DNA of 64,000 bases from Pholis gunnellus (taxonomy: Eukaryota > Chordata > Actinopteri > Perciformes > Pholidae). Both the position numbers and the translations under genes were made by a program. The stretch is from contig OU342817.1 of assembly GCA_910591455.2 (NCBI GenBank), forward strand, positions 5,975,915 through 6,039,914, given 5' to 3'. Positions 40,901-53,583 of the stretch are shown here, in pieces (the stretch's first letter is position 1; every line of letters starts with the position of its first letter). Under the pieces are notes generated by a model. It saw only the letters and a program-made list of their open reading frames with translations. It was not told the origin of the DNA and made no database searches.

Positions 40901-41500
40901 ATTCCCTGATATTTTCTCAGGGATGTGACTGCTTTTAGATTTTTCGAGACATAGTGTCATTGACATCAGGCACATATTTGTAGATGCCGTTTGGTGGGGT
41001 GAGTCATGTCATGACTCGTCTGTATGTGTGTTCCACAACCTCTGGTCCCTGCAGGGAATCTCATTACAAGGAAAATGGTGGTGATTGTTTTTTTGTGATG
41101 GGAGAAGGAATCTCGATATGTCAAAGCACAGACGAGCACCGTGTCGGAAGGTTTGTGGAGTGGAATTAACATAAGTGACCAGACATAACCAAAAAGACTG
41201 CTCTGTTAGTGGTGACGTCAATCGTGCTCAGCTATCAAAGGTGTGTTTCGGATTTTTCAAATCAAACCTTTAATCGGCAAGATAAACAGTAACTGACCTA
41301 CACTGTCATCGTTTATATGTGAAACAAAACTTCCAATAGATCCTGAAAACATCTCAAAGCTATAATCAATGTTGTTACATTAATTAAAAATGGATCAATT
41401 GACTGTCTTGAATGTAAAAGGTGTCACTCTGGGAGACAAACCCACACAGATTACTCATCCCTTCAGAACTCTCTGTTTTAGCATCATTTTAAATTGATGT
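34925..41500. other. Non-coding interval, nothing identified
   Basis: Apart from TAATTAAA-rich sequence near 35,990-36,060 and a CRE half-site region near 38,580, I see no gene, RNA or clear repeat. Confidence 0.5.
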
Positions 41501-41504
41501 GAAA

Positions 41505-41698
41505 TGTACCTGTTGGCTGGTGGCAGTCTGTGCATGTACTATGGTACTGTGTGTGCGTGCATGTGGACTTGCGACAGTCTGTGTATGTAATGTATGTATG
41601 CACTGTGTTATTTTGTATTTTTTTAACAGCAGACACTGTATGTTTCTAAGACAAATTTCCTTTCGGTACAATAAAGTATCTTATCCTATCCTATCTTT
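41505..41698 (+). mobile_element. 3' tail of a fish non-LTR retrotransposon
   Basis: The end reads AAATTTCCTTTCGGTACAAT, then AAAGTATCTTATCCTATCCT and ATC. This is the familiar 3' tail of teleost LINEs of the Rex/Babar type: a CAATAAAGTATC block followed by short tandem repeats, here (TATCC)n. Upstream, GT-rich sequence (TGTGTGCGTGCATGTG) gives no protein match, so only the tail can be supported. Confidence 0.5.
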
Positions 41699-42332
41699 AG
41701 CTCATTGTTTTAATGTTTTTAAATGCACTGTTTTGGTTTCACAGCCCCTAAATGTAAACTAATGAGAGCGCTGAGAGTGAAACAAGATAGTTTTTTTGTG
41801 TTTACAGCTTGTTTTGCTGCACTTAATTGGACAAAATAAATTAATAAGTTCAGGTTTAAACAGCACTTATTATGTTAAAGATCATGGGCATGAATTATTA
41901 ATTTCTAAATAGATTTTGTTATAACATCCACTTTCTAGCTCAGGAACCCCTTGTTGTTTTCTTTAGGGTACTAACATTTTCAGTTAAATATCTGACAACT
42001 ATTTTGTATAAAAATAAGTACATACTATATGTACGGTATGTGTAAGGCCAAATTCACTGCAGCACAAAAAATAGTTAATTTCAGCCTCTTTTATTTTAAA
42101 AATGAACAGACTCTGTTCCTATTGAAAGCCCCCAGACAGAGCGTGTCCGTTTTGATTTATGGAGAGGAAATAGTTGCGTTCTCCTTGCGGGTGGGCCTGT
42201 AAAACCCATGCCCCCCCCCCCCTTACTCTGGTGTGGCGGCCTTGTGTAAGCTGCAGCGTAAGCCCAAATCACAAGAGGTCACCATCTCCAACAGTCAGTT
42301 GCAAGTCTTAAATTACGACTTGGTCACTTTAG

Positions 42333-42602
42333 AGAAATATTCCCATATGTAGCTTCAGTTTGAGGGGTGAAGCGGAGAGAAGATACTTGATCACTCCAAA
42401 CACTCTACGGAGGACAGATCGCTCCTTAAGAGCGCAGAATGGAGTGAATCCCTCGATCGCTGAGAAGGAAAGAGACGTTGGCTCTGATTCAAGCAGGAAC
42501 ATCTATTCAAAAAGTCAATCTGATGCGCAGCATTTACTTGATAATGATGTGCAAGACAATGACACTTGTTATGAGGGAGTGATGTGTGAACTGACATATT
42601 AG
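42333..42602 (+). other. Isolated coding-like open frame, unidentified
   Basis: A stop-free plus-strand frame of 89 codons ends at TAG 42,600-42,602, followed at once by AATAAA near 42,609. The translation is rich in charged and polar residues (AEKERDVGSDSSRNIYSKSQ) and ends in two tyrosine-centred clusters (CYEGVMCELTY). It lacks a convincing ATG at its head and no splice partner is evident. It may be chance or a last-exon relic; I would not annotate it as a gene without other support. Confidence 0.15.
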
Positions 42603-42614
42603 CGTAATAATAAA

Positions 42615-45600
42615 ACCAGACATGGTGTCATAGTTGAACAGTCATTTACTGCTTCTCTGGTTCTCAAAACCTTTTTAATGGACTGTAAAAAGGCAGAATT
42701 TGTCCCATGAATTCACATAATCGATGTCGGTTATAACCTCCCCAAAGACCTCAAGGAGAATGCGTCAAGAGCAGATGTGCACACATAAAAATCACAACAA
42801 AATCACAGAATATGACGTTGCAAAATAGAGAGATTGAATAACTTTATTTGACACCTGGAAAGAACAATGGTAATAGCCCTGCGCAGTGGGCATATGAAAC
42901 TAAAACAATCGGCCAACAGGGGTTAATAGGGGTCTATAGCCATGAAGAGAAATATTATCACAAAGCCGTCCAAAACGGTTCAGATGTCGTGCAAGTAAGT
43001 CGTTTTCTTGAGGATCGTCAGGTCCAATTTACTGCTTACGCAAAACTGTGACGTCTATGTTGGCCCGCTCGTCGGGGACACATGATGTAATTACGATTAG
43101 GTGGTTGGTTTTGGTATCAGCTCGCTGTGATGTTCTCATGTCGTCATTGAGTAATGTGTGTCCGTGCTCCGAGGATTGTAGACCCCGATGGCCATAGCGG
43201 CTTCACTTAACTGACCTAACAAACACAAAATGTACTTTTCCGTCATGCAGCTCTCAGAGGTCCGTCATATGTCTCCGGAAAACAAATTGCGAGCACCGAA
43301 CTAATAAATCCTAGCTCGAATACATCTCGAAATGTTAGACCGCTATGAATCAAGTTAAGGAACTTGACAACAATGGGTGTTAGCTAAGTTAGTGACCCAC
43401 CAAAACTCTGCTGTTTCACTCAAGAATGAATAAAGCACTGAACATGAAATGCAGTTCATCTTCTGCTATGTGATGTGAACAAACTGGACTTTAAAACAGA
43501 TTGTAACTTTTTTTTGGCATAATTATGATCATACTAGGATTATATACGAATATATTATTATATACTATTATACCGTTCAATGTGTTGAGTGGTCAAACTT
43601 AATACAATTGACTTACATTGAAACCACCTTGACATAATGTAAGTTCACACCCAGATGTACACTTTGAACAGATGTGTATCATCAAAGAGTTGACTAGATA
43701 CCTTTATTGACATAGATAGTGATGCAGTAAGCAGGCATTGTGTTTGCTGGCTGTCCTTTACAATAATGCAGTTGCATTGCAAAAGTAATATGCTCATATC
43801 AGAGTGACCATAAGTCACTTAGCAGCTAGTACACCACGTTAACTATGTGTCAGCCAGCTGTTTTATTAAAAGCGACACTCTCATCATATGTGTTCCTGTT
43901 TGCAAATGTGAGCAATATTTAATGATCTACCCCTCTAATTTGGAGATTGAAGCTCACCACTAATGACAGAACACCACGGTAACTTATGGATCTCCCTGGA
44001 GTCTTGAAAACCACAGAGGAGAGGAGAGCGGGGAGTGACGCACTTTGTCATATATATAGACACGGTGAGTCCACCTCTCTCTCACCAGAATGGAAGGAAT
44101 GTCTTGATATATCCACCCCACACATACATAAACTCGTACACACACACACATGCAGAAACGTATAGCCCCAACACTACAACCTGCAATTCACGTGCAGCCA
44201 TGTGCAGCCATGTGGAAATAATGCTTATCAAATGTAATTACAGTCACAATACAGTCATTACGTACAAACAGCATGTGTACATAGTTTGATCTTGTCACTC
44301 CCTGCAAACATAAAGCAGCTTCAGCTTTGCAGAGAAAGAAATAGTGACAATAATATCATTTCTCCTTTCCATATCGCCAACAAGAAACTCGACAAAAAAG
44401 AACAAAGACATCGACTCAAAAGGCACATCTGAAAAAACTGAAAATACTGCAGTGATTCTCATCATTTGAGCAGAGCTGGACAAGATTGTCAAGATCCAAA
44501 GCTGTGACGGCTTCAAGCTTAAGGTCAACTGACATTTATTCTGGGAAATGTTCGATGAACAGAGTCTCCAAAGGCTGGCAGCAGCAGCAGCAGCAGGAAA
44601 CATAGTGCAAACATGATGATTTCCTCCACAAAGCCATCCTGAAGGGACACAATTGGACCAGCAGCAGCAGCAGCAAATAGTCCACCTAATGGTGAAGGGA
44701 AGCTGCATTAAGTCAAGTATATCATGTGAGTGTAGCAGTGCAAATCACACAGCCTTCACTCCATTAACGCTATGACATAATACAGGATGTGTCAAAAAAG
44801 TTGAAGTGTGCTGCAAAAAACAATGACATAATATATGTTAATACTCAATTCTGACAGGGAATGGTTTAATCATGTACATGGCATCACCATTAACTACCAG
44901 TGTAATAACATCAATATGATCTTTTACATTTACTAAGATCGGAAGTGTCTGGAATATAAGAGTTGGGTACCAACGTTTCTTTATGCTTGTTTTTGCCATG
45001 ATTTCCCGGTAAGCGAATAGTTGAATGGTTTGTAAATGGTCATGATGAGTGGCTGACCTCATTGCTCTATGATTGATTGATTGCGCTATGGAGTGCAACA
45101 CTGGAAAGAATTGCAACCACTGTGTGACTGTATTGTTCCGATAATCTTACACATCAGATCCAGTCTGGAATTGTTTTGTGGATAAAGTCGGGCTCCTTCT
45201 CACAAGAAAAAAAAAAAACGCAAATATTCAATGTTTCTGACTCTCAAAACATTGGTCTACCACAGGTGCAAGTTTTCCATACCAATTAGCTAGTGCTCCA
45301 CCCACAAATTTTCCATCAAAATAAACTGGGAACATATAAAAAATGCACATCAAAATGGGAGTGATTGTCTTTGATATTCAAAGCTTTAATTGGAACCAGG
45401 CAGCAGAATTACTGAGCCCTGTTTTGACGGCTCCATGGTTTCCATCAGTAAAAGGGGATTCCTGAGTGATATCCTGAGGAACACGATTTCCTTTTAGAGG
45501 CAAATCAAACAGGGTAACACGTCATTGTTTTGCACTGGCTTCATGGTCAATTGGCATTACTGTTTTTTTCTGTACCTGTAATGGACACTGGGTCAAAGGT

Positions 45601-48600
45601 TCACACTCCTTCTGTCTGCCACTCACACACTTTGCACACAAGTTCAGTAAGCACCTCACATATGGCAGGGCTGGGTAAACATCTGGTAATCTTTGTTTCA
45701 GCTTCTCAATCGCTCACCAGGCTATGGTCTCTCTGTGTGTACTCAATCTTCTCCAATTACATAGTTGCTGGCTGCTCCCCTGAGGTTACGTGGACAAACC
45801 ATTTGGGATTGCGGAGAGAGTTTCCACAAAATAGGTGTTGTCCAAAAATTCCTTGCAGTTATGGAAATAAACCCACAAAAAGAGAAAGTGATATAGCGAC
45901 GAGTGGAGAGCATGAGTTTATGGGCATGCCTTTGGGATAATTTTTCCTTTTGTTTTTAAATGTTTATCGCCAAAGTCGGCAATGAAGTGAAAGAATTTAA
46001 GTGGCAGAAATCTTTCAACAGACAGTCAAGTAAAAACAGACAAAGATTTGAGGGCGCATTGGTTTTTAGTTGCGCTGAAGAAGAGAGGCTACGTATGAAT
46101 TGCTGGACAAAGAGCATTACAGGACTTTTCTTATCTATAATTTGTAAATTAAACCCACTCTTAGACCAAAGATGGTTACAATTACTTTTTCTGTTGAGGT
46201 TGTATTGACTTCAAAAGTCACAGCCCATGGTATTAGGCTGGCGGCTTCCTTTTGGAAGTTCTTCAAAGAGCATGTCACAATAATTCCAACGGTCCACACC
46301 CTCATTAAAGGCAATCTATCCTGGCATGGCTTTACCTACTCTGTCAAACATGCTCTCTGCCGTGTGATATACCCATGGCTGTCCATTCATACATTTGCAT
46401 CCATAAACTGGTGCATCTGGACGCTGATTTCGCGGGTCACACTGTCAAGGCTGTTCGTACCATGCTGGCAGGGAGCCAGACGAGGCTGCTGGCCCAGGCT
46501 CCTTTTCCCAAGTTCCACCCAGACGCTGCGTGCGCCGTCATCCTGCTGAAATGTAAACCCCAGATTCAGCTGTGTTTGTTATGGTTGCGCCGGCCCTCGG
46601 TGAACACACAACGCTGTCACAACGTAGCTATAACAGCGGGGCAATATTTCAGCAACAATCTATTTGGTCAGCTGCAATTACATCACTAGGTGGTCAAACA
46701 CATTAGTTTACTGGAATGATAATTAGGATTATTTCACAGGCAGTCTAAGCAAGGGTGCTAGACGCTGCTCTTATTTCCTAACACACCTCGACATTCAATG
46801 CAGAAATTAAAGTCAAGTGCTTTTAAGTGTGTTTTTACAGTGCCTGAACTTGACCCCACTGGACTGTGTTCACAGGAGCACCGTCATTACTGTTTTTTTG
46901 CTGGGGATGCTCCATTTCACAGCAGGGCCTGCTATACCCCCGTTGTCTCTTTTAATCATCCAGCTTCAGTATAAACAATAGTTTAGACTGAAGACCAGTG
47001 TTGCCCTTGAGATCACTGGCCTGTTGCACTAATGGCTATTTACTTTCAAGGGAAAATAAGTAACCAAGAAAGTCTATTTTTATCCTGAAATGACCCCAGT
47101 GTCAACCCCACGGAGGTGAGGGGGGGACACATCCTTAACTTTAATCAAATCGCCGGCAACTGCAGGCTGAACGCTAGTGCAACAACCTTTGCATGATACA
47201 TTTTGTTCCTGTCCTCATGCCAGCTCATATGACCCAAGAGTCCCTGCAAAATAGCAGATTCCAAGAGGATTTAATGTAAAAATATGAAGTCTGTCTGCGA
47301 ATAGCTGGGGGTCTATGCAGTGCGGCATCAGTCGGGTGGGTAATTTATTGTGGGAGCTAAGTGTTTCCATTTGCAGTAAGAGCCACTAAAAACAGACTCA
47401 CTGAAGGTTTCTGGGGGGCCCGCTTGTAAAAGTACTGATGCAGCGTGAGCTGGCTCATTGCCTGACAACCTGTTTGGGGAGCTGTATAGATGAAGTTTTA
47501 ATGAATACATAATCCAGTCATTACAAAATAGGACTCCTCACACGTGCCAGAGATGCAACTCTGGACTGTTGTCTTTTTATTCACCTTATGCAGAGAGGTG
47601 GGATGCATTTTTTAAAAAGAGAAATAAGAAAATAAACAAGACCTGCAAAGAAATGTCTGTTGTTGGTTACTGTTACTGTGCATATGCAAAGATTAAAATG
47701 CAGAGCAGCCATTCATTTGAACAACTTAAAAAATAAATAAAAAATAAAAAATATGACCCTGAATGCAATGAATTGGAGGGAATAAAGAAATGTATGCATA
47801 TACATAGAGACGTTTGTAAGTTTGAAAACCCCTGTTTCATACCTAACCCTACCATAATACTGTCCTCACACAAAGTGCAAAAGTCATAACTCTCTACATT
47901 TTTGTAGTTGATGAATTGAAACTCACCATCAGCAACTCACTGCTGCCCTCTACTGAACCCAATAATAATTATATTAGAATAATATTTATGTCATATTTTA
48001 TCCCCTCATGACTAACAGAATAGTTAAGTTTGACAAGTTACCGCTGTGTGTTGGTGGGTGGAGTGATGGGGGTTCATTAAGTTGTTACCAACAGTACAAT
48101 GTTAGTATGGTTGGAATACGTATTTCTGCTGAACCGTGCCGTTCACATACCACTTAAAGTAGTGACACTGAGCAAAGTAGCAAGCAATACAGTGTGTTTA
48201 GGCTGGAACGGTAAAGTACTTCAGCAAAGTTCAGGTAGGTTGAAGTGTGGGATTTCACCTGGAGTTGATTTGAGACTGATACTACTGTATAAAACCACAG
48301 TCGAGTTTGTTTTGGCTGCCTAGCTGTTAACTCTGTCGCACAGGAATGAGAAAAGTTTGTGAAACAAAAGCCAGAAAATCGAAGTGCGCCTCAAAGACCA
48401 AGGAAAACATAACAATAAGTGCAAGAGTACATGATATCATCGTGCAGCTCAGCATCTGGGAAAGTACCATATCATCAGCCATGCATAGCACATTTGTGGT
48501 TTGACTAAACCAAAGAAAGATCCGAATCCAAACAATGTATGCGCAAAGAATGTATATTCATGAGAAATAAAGTCAAATGTACATCCATAGGGGGATATCT

Positions 48601-50365
48601 GTCTCTGACCAAAACAGAAGAGAAAAAGTGATCACGCTGAACAAGAAGACGATGTTGAGCGTCATATCACTTTCTGTTGCAGACTACATGTACACCCCCT
48701 GGTTGGACACCTTCCTTCCAGGAACATTTTCTTCCAGTTCTAACATTAACCAACAGGCCTTATTTCCTGAAACCAGAAACTCCCTCAAGCAAAAGGAAAC
48801 CCAGCAACACCTGCAGTAGTGAGAGGCCAGCCAGGACGAGAGTCAAAAATCAGGCTTCCAGACTGAGACGTAGTCTGATAGCACACTGGACTTGGAATTT
48901 CTCTAATATCTTGTTAACATATTGCAGGTCTGCTCAACATCAACGATCACTCGTGAATTTATAAGTGTAATCCATGATAAATTGCTAAAACACCCGATCT
49001 AATTGAAAGCTCACTATTACTTATTTATTTCAACATTGCCACATAAAACAAGAAACAGCTGAAGTGAAGGGCTTTCATTTTACAAATACGTTGCAAAGAG
49101 ATATTGAAAAACATATTCCTGTAAATGACGACTTCACTATTGCCGTCACACGGCTCCATATTTTGGAGCAGTGGAACCCACATGTGCCCTCGTCGCCCAC
49201 AAACTCTGGCTGCATTTTTCGCCAGCAAGAGTTGATTGATTGGCCATCAATGGAGACATGCTCCTCGAGTGAATGCTCTCGCCGCAGAACTATCGAGTAA
49301 ACAGTCTTGGAAGTCAAGGCCAGCAAAATCCCTTGTGTCTCCATACCATCCGTTAGGAAGGCAAAGCCGGATCTCATGTATCTGTGGTCAGACACGACCG
49401 CCACCACTTCCTCGTATTGCAAGGCTGCTTCAAAACCACGCCAGAAAGTGCTCTATTTCCTTAACCTTATTTAAGGGTTGGAATTCACGTAACCATGTGG
49501 TGTGCTTCTGGAGTTTGGGACTTCCAGAATCTCACTGTTTATCACTCAAATCGACAAAAATAAACAGTCCTCGTTGAAAACATTTTCCACCGTGCTGGAA
49601 GAACTTCTCATAATGTCATAACTAGGCATCCCTTTAGTGCAACCATGTGCTTGAGCTTTCAGTCTCACATCTTTCACGGCCGGCTTTGTTTAATAGAAGT
49701 GATAAGTTCATGCTAACTGGGACCAGACTGTTGAGTGAGGCTGTCGGTCTTCTTTCAAACCCCTTTGTGTAAGGCGTCTTTCTGATTCATAATTGAGTGC
49801 TCAACCACTTGCCAAATCAAATCTGGTCCACTGTTGACATGAAGTAGTACCCCCCCCCCCTTAGCAGAAAGCGCTCCAGCAGGGGTGGTCAGCTGATGCC
49901 AACAATCTTGGTGCCAACAGGATGTTATAATAGTAGTAGAGTGTATAAAAAGTGGCTGAAACAGTAATTAACATCCGTTTCTAGTTTGTATGTTTTGATA
50001 TTCTCTGTTACAATCTGTCACATGGGAGCGACTATGAGGGGCGTTGCCTGTTTATTTTTTTGTGAAAGAATAAAGCCTGGAATTCAGAAGACTCATTTCT
50101 TCCAACAAAACTAAACCTAATTTGCTTTTCAGTTTATAAATGATGTTGATTCTTTGGCTTTAATGGTCGTTTTGTGCCAGGGTTCTATACTCAAGTGTTC
50201 TGCTGATTTCAATCAATTGGTTGAAACAAAAACCTTCAGCGCGCCCTTAAAAATATTTCCAAGGCACTCTCAAATCTCAAACTGGTGTTATAAAGGTGAT
50301 ACAACTTATATTACCTTGTTTGCAAGATCTAAATGCTCAGCTAGTTTGATCCACATGCTTCTCAC
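42615..50365. other. Non-coding interval with microsatellites
   Basis: Contains the CAG tracts near 44.6 kb and poly(C) near 49,850. Frames at 45,530-45,940 and 46,172-46,689 were examined and show no family resemblance or paired splice sites. Confidence 0.5.
44579..44673. repeat. Two CAG trinucleotide tracts
   Basis: (CAG)6 at 44579-44596 and (CAG)5 at 44659-44673 are separated by 62 bases. On the minus strand they lie inside a 137-codon open frame that otherwise has no protein-like features, so I read them as microsatellites and not as a coding polyglutamine or polyalanine. Confidence 0.85.
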
Positions 50366-51545
50366 GATCCATTCAGACCTCTTCCCTTTTCACATTTTAT
50401 GTTGTAGCCTTATGCTAAAATAGGTTGAATTATTTCCCCTCATCATCTGCACAATATCCCATAATGACAAAGCAAAAACAGGATTTTAGAATGTATTAAT
50501 AAGAAAAATAGCATTACATACATTCACAATTTAGATCCTTAACTTGGTACTTGTTGAAGCACCTTTGGCAGCGATTACAGCCTTAAGTCCTCTGGGGTCT
50601 GACACAACAAGCTTTGCACACATGGATGTGGGGATGTTCTGCAGATCATTTCAAGCTCTGTCAGGTTGGATCTCTCTTCAGAGATGTGTGATTGGGTTCA
50701 AATACAGGCTGTGGCTGGGCCACTGAAGGACATTCACAGAGTCACTTTGGCTGTGTGCTTTGCATTGTCCTGTTGGAAGGTGAACCTTCAACTCAGTCTG
50801 AGGTTTTCCTTAAGGATATCTCTGAACTTCGCTCCGTTTAACTTTCCTTCAACTTTGACTAGTCCCAATCCTGAGAGCGCTTTCTTACGAACTCCAAGAA
50901 GGCTTTCATGTGTCTTTCACTGAGTAGAGGCTTCCTTCTGAAAACTCTCTGGAGGGATTTCTGGAGCTCTTATCAAGGCCCGTGTCCCGTTATTGCTCAG
51001 TTTGGCCAGTCAGCCGGCTTGAGTGCTGATTGTTTCGAACGTCTTTGATTTAAGAATTATGGAGGCCACTGTGATTTCGGGAACTTTAAATGTAACAGAA
51101 TATTTTTCAGCCTTTCCCAGATCTGTGCCACGACACAGTCCTGTCTCTGAGCTCAGCAGCCAGGTCCTTGGACCTCATGGCTTAGTTTTTGGTCCGATAT
51201 GATTCATCCTCTGTGAGACCTTATAAAGACAGGTGTGTGCCTTTCCAAATCACCTCCCGTCAATTGAAGTTACCACAGGTGGACTCCAATCAAGGTGTAG
51301 AAACGTCTCAAAGGTGATCAGGATAAATGGGAGGCACCTGAGCTAAATGTCAAGCGTCACAGCAAAGGGTTTGAACACTTGTGTCAATTTAATATTTCTG
51401 TTTTTGCTTTCTGATGAATTGGAAAACCCTGTTTTTGCTTTGACATCATGTTGTATTGATTGTAGATTGATGAGGGGAAAAATGAATTTAAACGATTTTA
51501 GCATAAGGTTGCAACATAACAAAAGGAGATTTATAAAATGATATT
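50366..51545 (-). mobile_element. Decayed Tc1-like (Tc1/mariner) DNA transposon
   Basis: The outer parts carry matching inverted ends: CCTTATGCTAAAAT at 50408-50421 is the exact reverse complement of 51495-51508, and the flanking ATGTTG/GTTGCAACAT runs also correspond. Between them, the sequence read on the minus strand is that of teleost Tc1-like transposases, including the C-terminal stretch AVIAAKGAST near 50,560-50,585. The segment is about 1.2 kb, against roughly 1.6 kb for intact family members, and the transposase frame is broken by stops, shifts and deletions. It is therefore a dead copy. The right end meets the L2 remnant with almost no spacer. Confidence 0.88.
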
Positions 51546-51547
51546 GA

Positions 51548-52008
51548 ATTGGCCTGCATTAGATCTTCAAGAATGGAGTTCCACAGTTAGCAAAGGTCCG
51601 GTCACCTTTATTGACCAGTCGTAATTTTGGAACTGTTAATAAGGCCCTGCCTGCAGCGGTCAGGCTCATAGGGAATCAGCAGAACGCAGATATAGAAAGG
51701 CTTAAAAAAACTTAAAATCTTAAAATCAACTCTAAAACACACAAGTAAGCAGTGAAGAGCAGCAAGGATTGGTGTGAGGTGGTCACTTCTCTTTGTACAA
51801 GTTAAAGGTCTGGCAGCAGCGTTCTGTATTAATTGCAGTCTTTGAATGTTTCGCCTGCTGATACCACAATAAAGAGCATTGCAGTAGTCAAGTCTGGAAG
51901 AGATAAAAGCGTGAATGACTTTCTCTAAGTCTGCAAGGGAAAAGAATGGCCTGATTTTGCTTAGCTGTCTCAATCGAGCAAAGCAGGACTGTACAACGTT
52001 GGTCACCT
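51548..52008 (-). mobile_element. L2-type LINE remnant, C-terminal end of the ORF2 reverse transcriptase
   Basis: On the minus strand an open stretch from about 52006 encodes the hallmark end of an L2/CR1-group ORF2: LSKIRPFFSLADLEKVIHAF, SRLDYCNALYCGI and RLQLIQNAAAR, then DHLTPILAALH and DFKILSFF. Downstream a decayed match to the usual DRAFSVAAPKLWNSLP region lies near 51,560-51,605. The copy is truncated at its 5' end near 52,008, as is usual for LINE insertions, and lacks all of ORF1 and the endonuclease. It cannot be mobile. Its 5' truncation point lies only about 8 bases from the ATG of the weak candidate gene on the plus strand. Confidence 0.85.
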
Positions 52009-52015
52009 GAAAAAA

Positions 52016-53105
52016 ATGTCTTCAAGATTTCTCGGAGACGCGCGGTGAGTAATTGATATAAGTGTGCCTTTAACGTTATAGTTGTTAGCTCAGTTATTTT
52101 GCCAAACGGGACTGTGCTGCCCACCGGCTGCTACGTTTTTAAGTGTTAAGGTAGCGTACGTAGATTACATGGATTCATCAAAGCGTTGCTGCTAAAACCA
52201 GCTGCAGCTAAAAATGCAGACGAAAGCGCTGCGTGAACCAAAACAATGAGCTCAAAGACGCTAAAACCCAGACCTGAGGGGAACCGTAGTCAAGCGATAA
52301 ATGTGGGTTAACTTGCGACGACTGACACAAACTCATAAAAATATTGGCCTGATACACATAATCTGATCAATTGTTAACATAAAACAAATGAAATCAAACA
52401 AACCAACAATGATTTACTTATAATCTGAGAGTACTTTATTATTATGCTATTACAGACTTTCAATGGTGACGATTCATAAAAAGGAATTCATTCCAATACT
52501 TACAATGCCAGTTGTGTTGCTTGATCTATTAATTAGTTTGCAGTGAGAAAAATGCAGGTGTACTTTTGCCCTTATATTTAAAGCTAATCGTTTAGTTTTA
52601 TCCGGTGTTGGGATAAGCTTAGCAAAGAGCACTTATACAGAGTCGATAGAGTAGTGGAACCTTTATCTTAAAAACATGGTACAGACATTTCAAGTTTAAC
52701 TTCCAGCTAAGTTAACAGTGATAACGGGCCAATAAAATCACAGATTTACATGACATGTGTCTGTCAAGAGTTAGAATAGTATCAATCTTTAGCAAGACAT
52801 ATACAATAGATGTGGACCTTAATATGGAGCATTTTGTGTATAATATTTTTCTGTTTCTGTTCTGTTTTCCCAGAACTTAGTTGCACATTTACAGTCTTCT
52901 GCTATATATTGGTAATGATGGGACATTTTCACTTGATGCAATACAAGGCAGCATTATTGAGACATGCAACATTAAGCCACAGGGAAACTGTGTCCAGAGA
53001 GGACAAGTGACACCTACTGTAGGACCTGAGAAGGACATCAGCACAGTAACGGTTCTTAAAAGAAAGAATGCCAGTACGTTATCAGAAACACAGATACTTC
53101 TGTGA
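52016..53105 (+). CDS. Weak candidate for a small two-exon gene of unknown function
   Basis: A short first exon, 52016-52044, begins at ATG (MSSRFLGDA...) and ends at a strong donor, CGCG followed by GTGAGT. A second open exon starts after a pyrimidine-rich stretch; using the AG at 52893-52894 it runs in frame from 52895 to a TGA at 53103-53105 and encodes about 70 residues (LLLYIGNDGTFSLDAIQGSI...). AATAAA follows at 53264. A stronger-looking acceptor 21 bases upstream (ending at 52873) would bring in an in-frame stop. Total length would be about 79 residues. I recognise no domain. Part of the intron near 52,135-52,260 looks repeat-derived, and open frames of this size are common by chance here, so this is a hypothesis. 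Confidence 0.2.
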
Positions 53106-53263
53106 AACCACTGGAACACTTTATCTGCCAGTCTATTACTTGCAAATCAAGTTATTGGGAAATCTGTTAACCCAACTTACATCAAGAAAATCAAATCAGG
53201 GTAATCCTCCAGTCTTGCCATGGATCCACATGCAGTTTGTTATAAACTAATTTGTGCAGAGAG

Positions 53264-53269
53264 AATAAA
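53264..53269 (+). terminator. AATAAA downstream of the candidate two-exon gene
   Basis: A canonical AATAAA on the plus strand, 160 bases after the stop of the weak candidate at 52016-53105. It is meaningful only if that gene is real. Confidence 0.2.
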
Positions 53270-53577
53270 TGGGCTAGTTGTTTTCAAATGTCCATTTTGG
53301 ACCCGGGGAAAGTGTAAACTGCTGTGTGTCTCTTCTGATACACACGGAGTGCAATGAGGATTCAAGCCATTCCCCCCCCAAATCCCACTCCGGTGACTCA
53401 ACAACTCAGTCGGTGTCACTAGTGCGCCGATGAGGATGTGATCACTTGCTTCCCACCACGAACATGGCCTTTGGGATTCACGAGGCTAAGCCAAGCCATA
53501 AGCACCACTACCAGGCACTGAACCTAGGGCTGGGTGGGCCATCAGGGGACCCATTTTGATTATTTACCTATTGTTCA

Positions 53578-53583
53578 TTTATT
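53578..53583 (-). terminator. snap47: Candidate snap47 poly(A) signal AATAAA
   Basis: On the minus strand AATAAA occurs about 570 bases beyond the snap47 stop codon. I see no earlier AATAAA or ATTAAA on this strand between the stop and this point, so it is the best candidate for the end of the snap47 3' untranslated region. Confidence 0.45.

Noticed and set aside
46172..46689. Overlapping plus-strand frames that read somewhat like protein
   Set aside because: No paired splice sites, no recognised domain, and two frames are open at once.
1..50000. WNT9A/WNT3A, PRSS38 or other genes near SNAP47 in the human genome
   Set aside because: I looked for Wnt cysteine motifs and trypsin-like active-site blocks in the open frames and found none.
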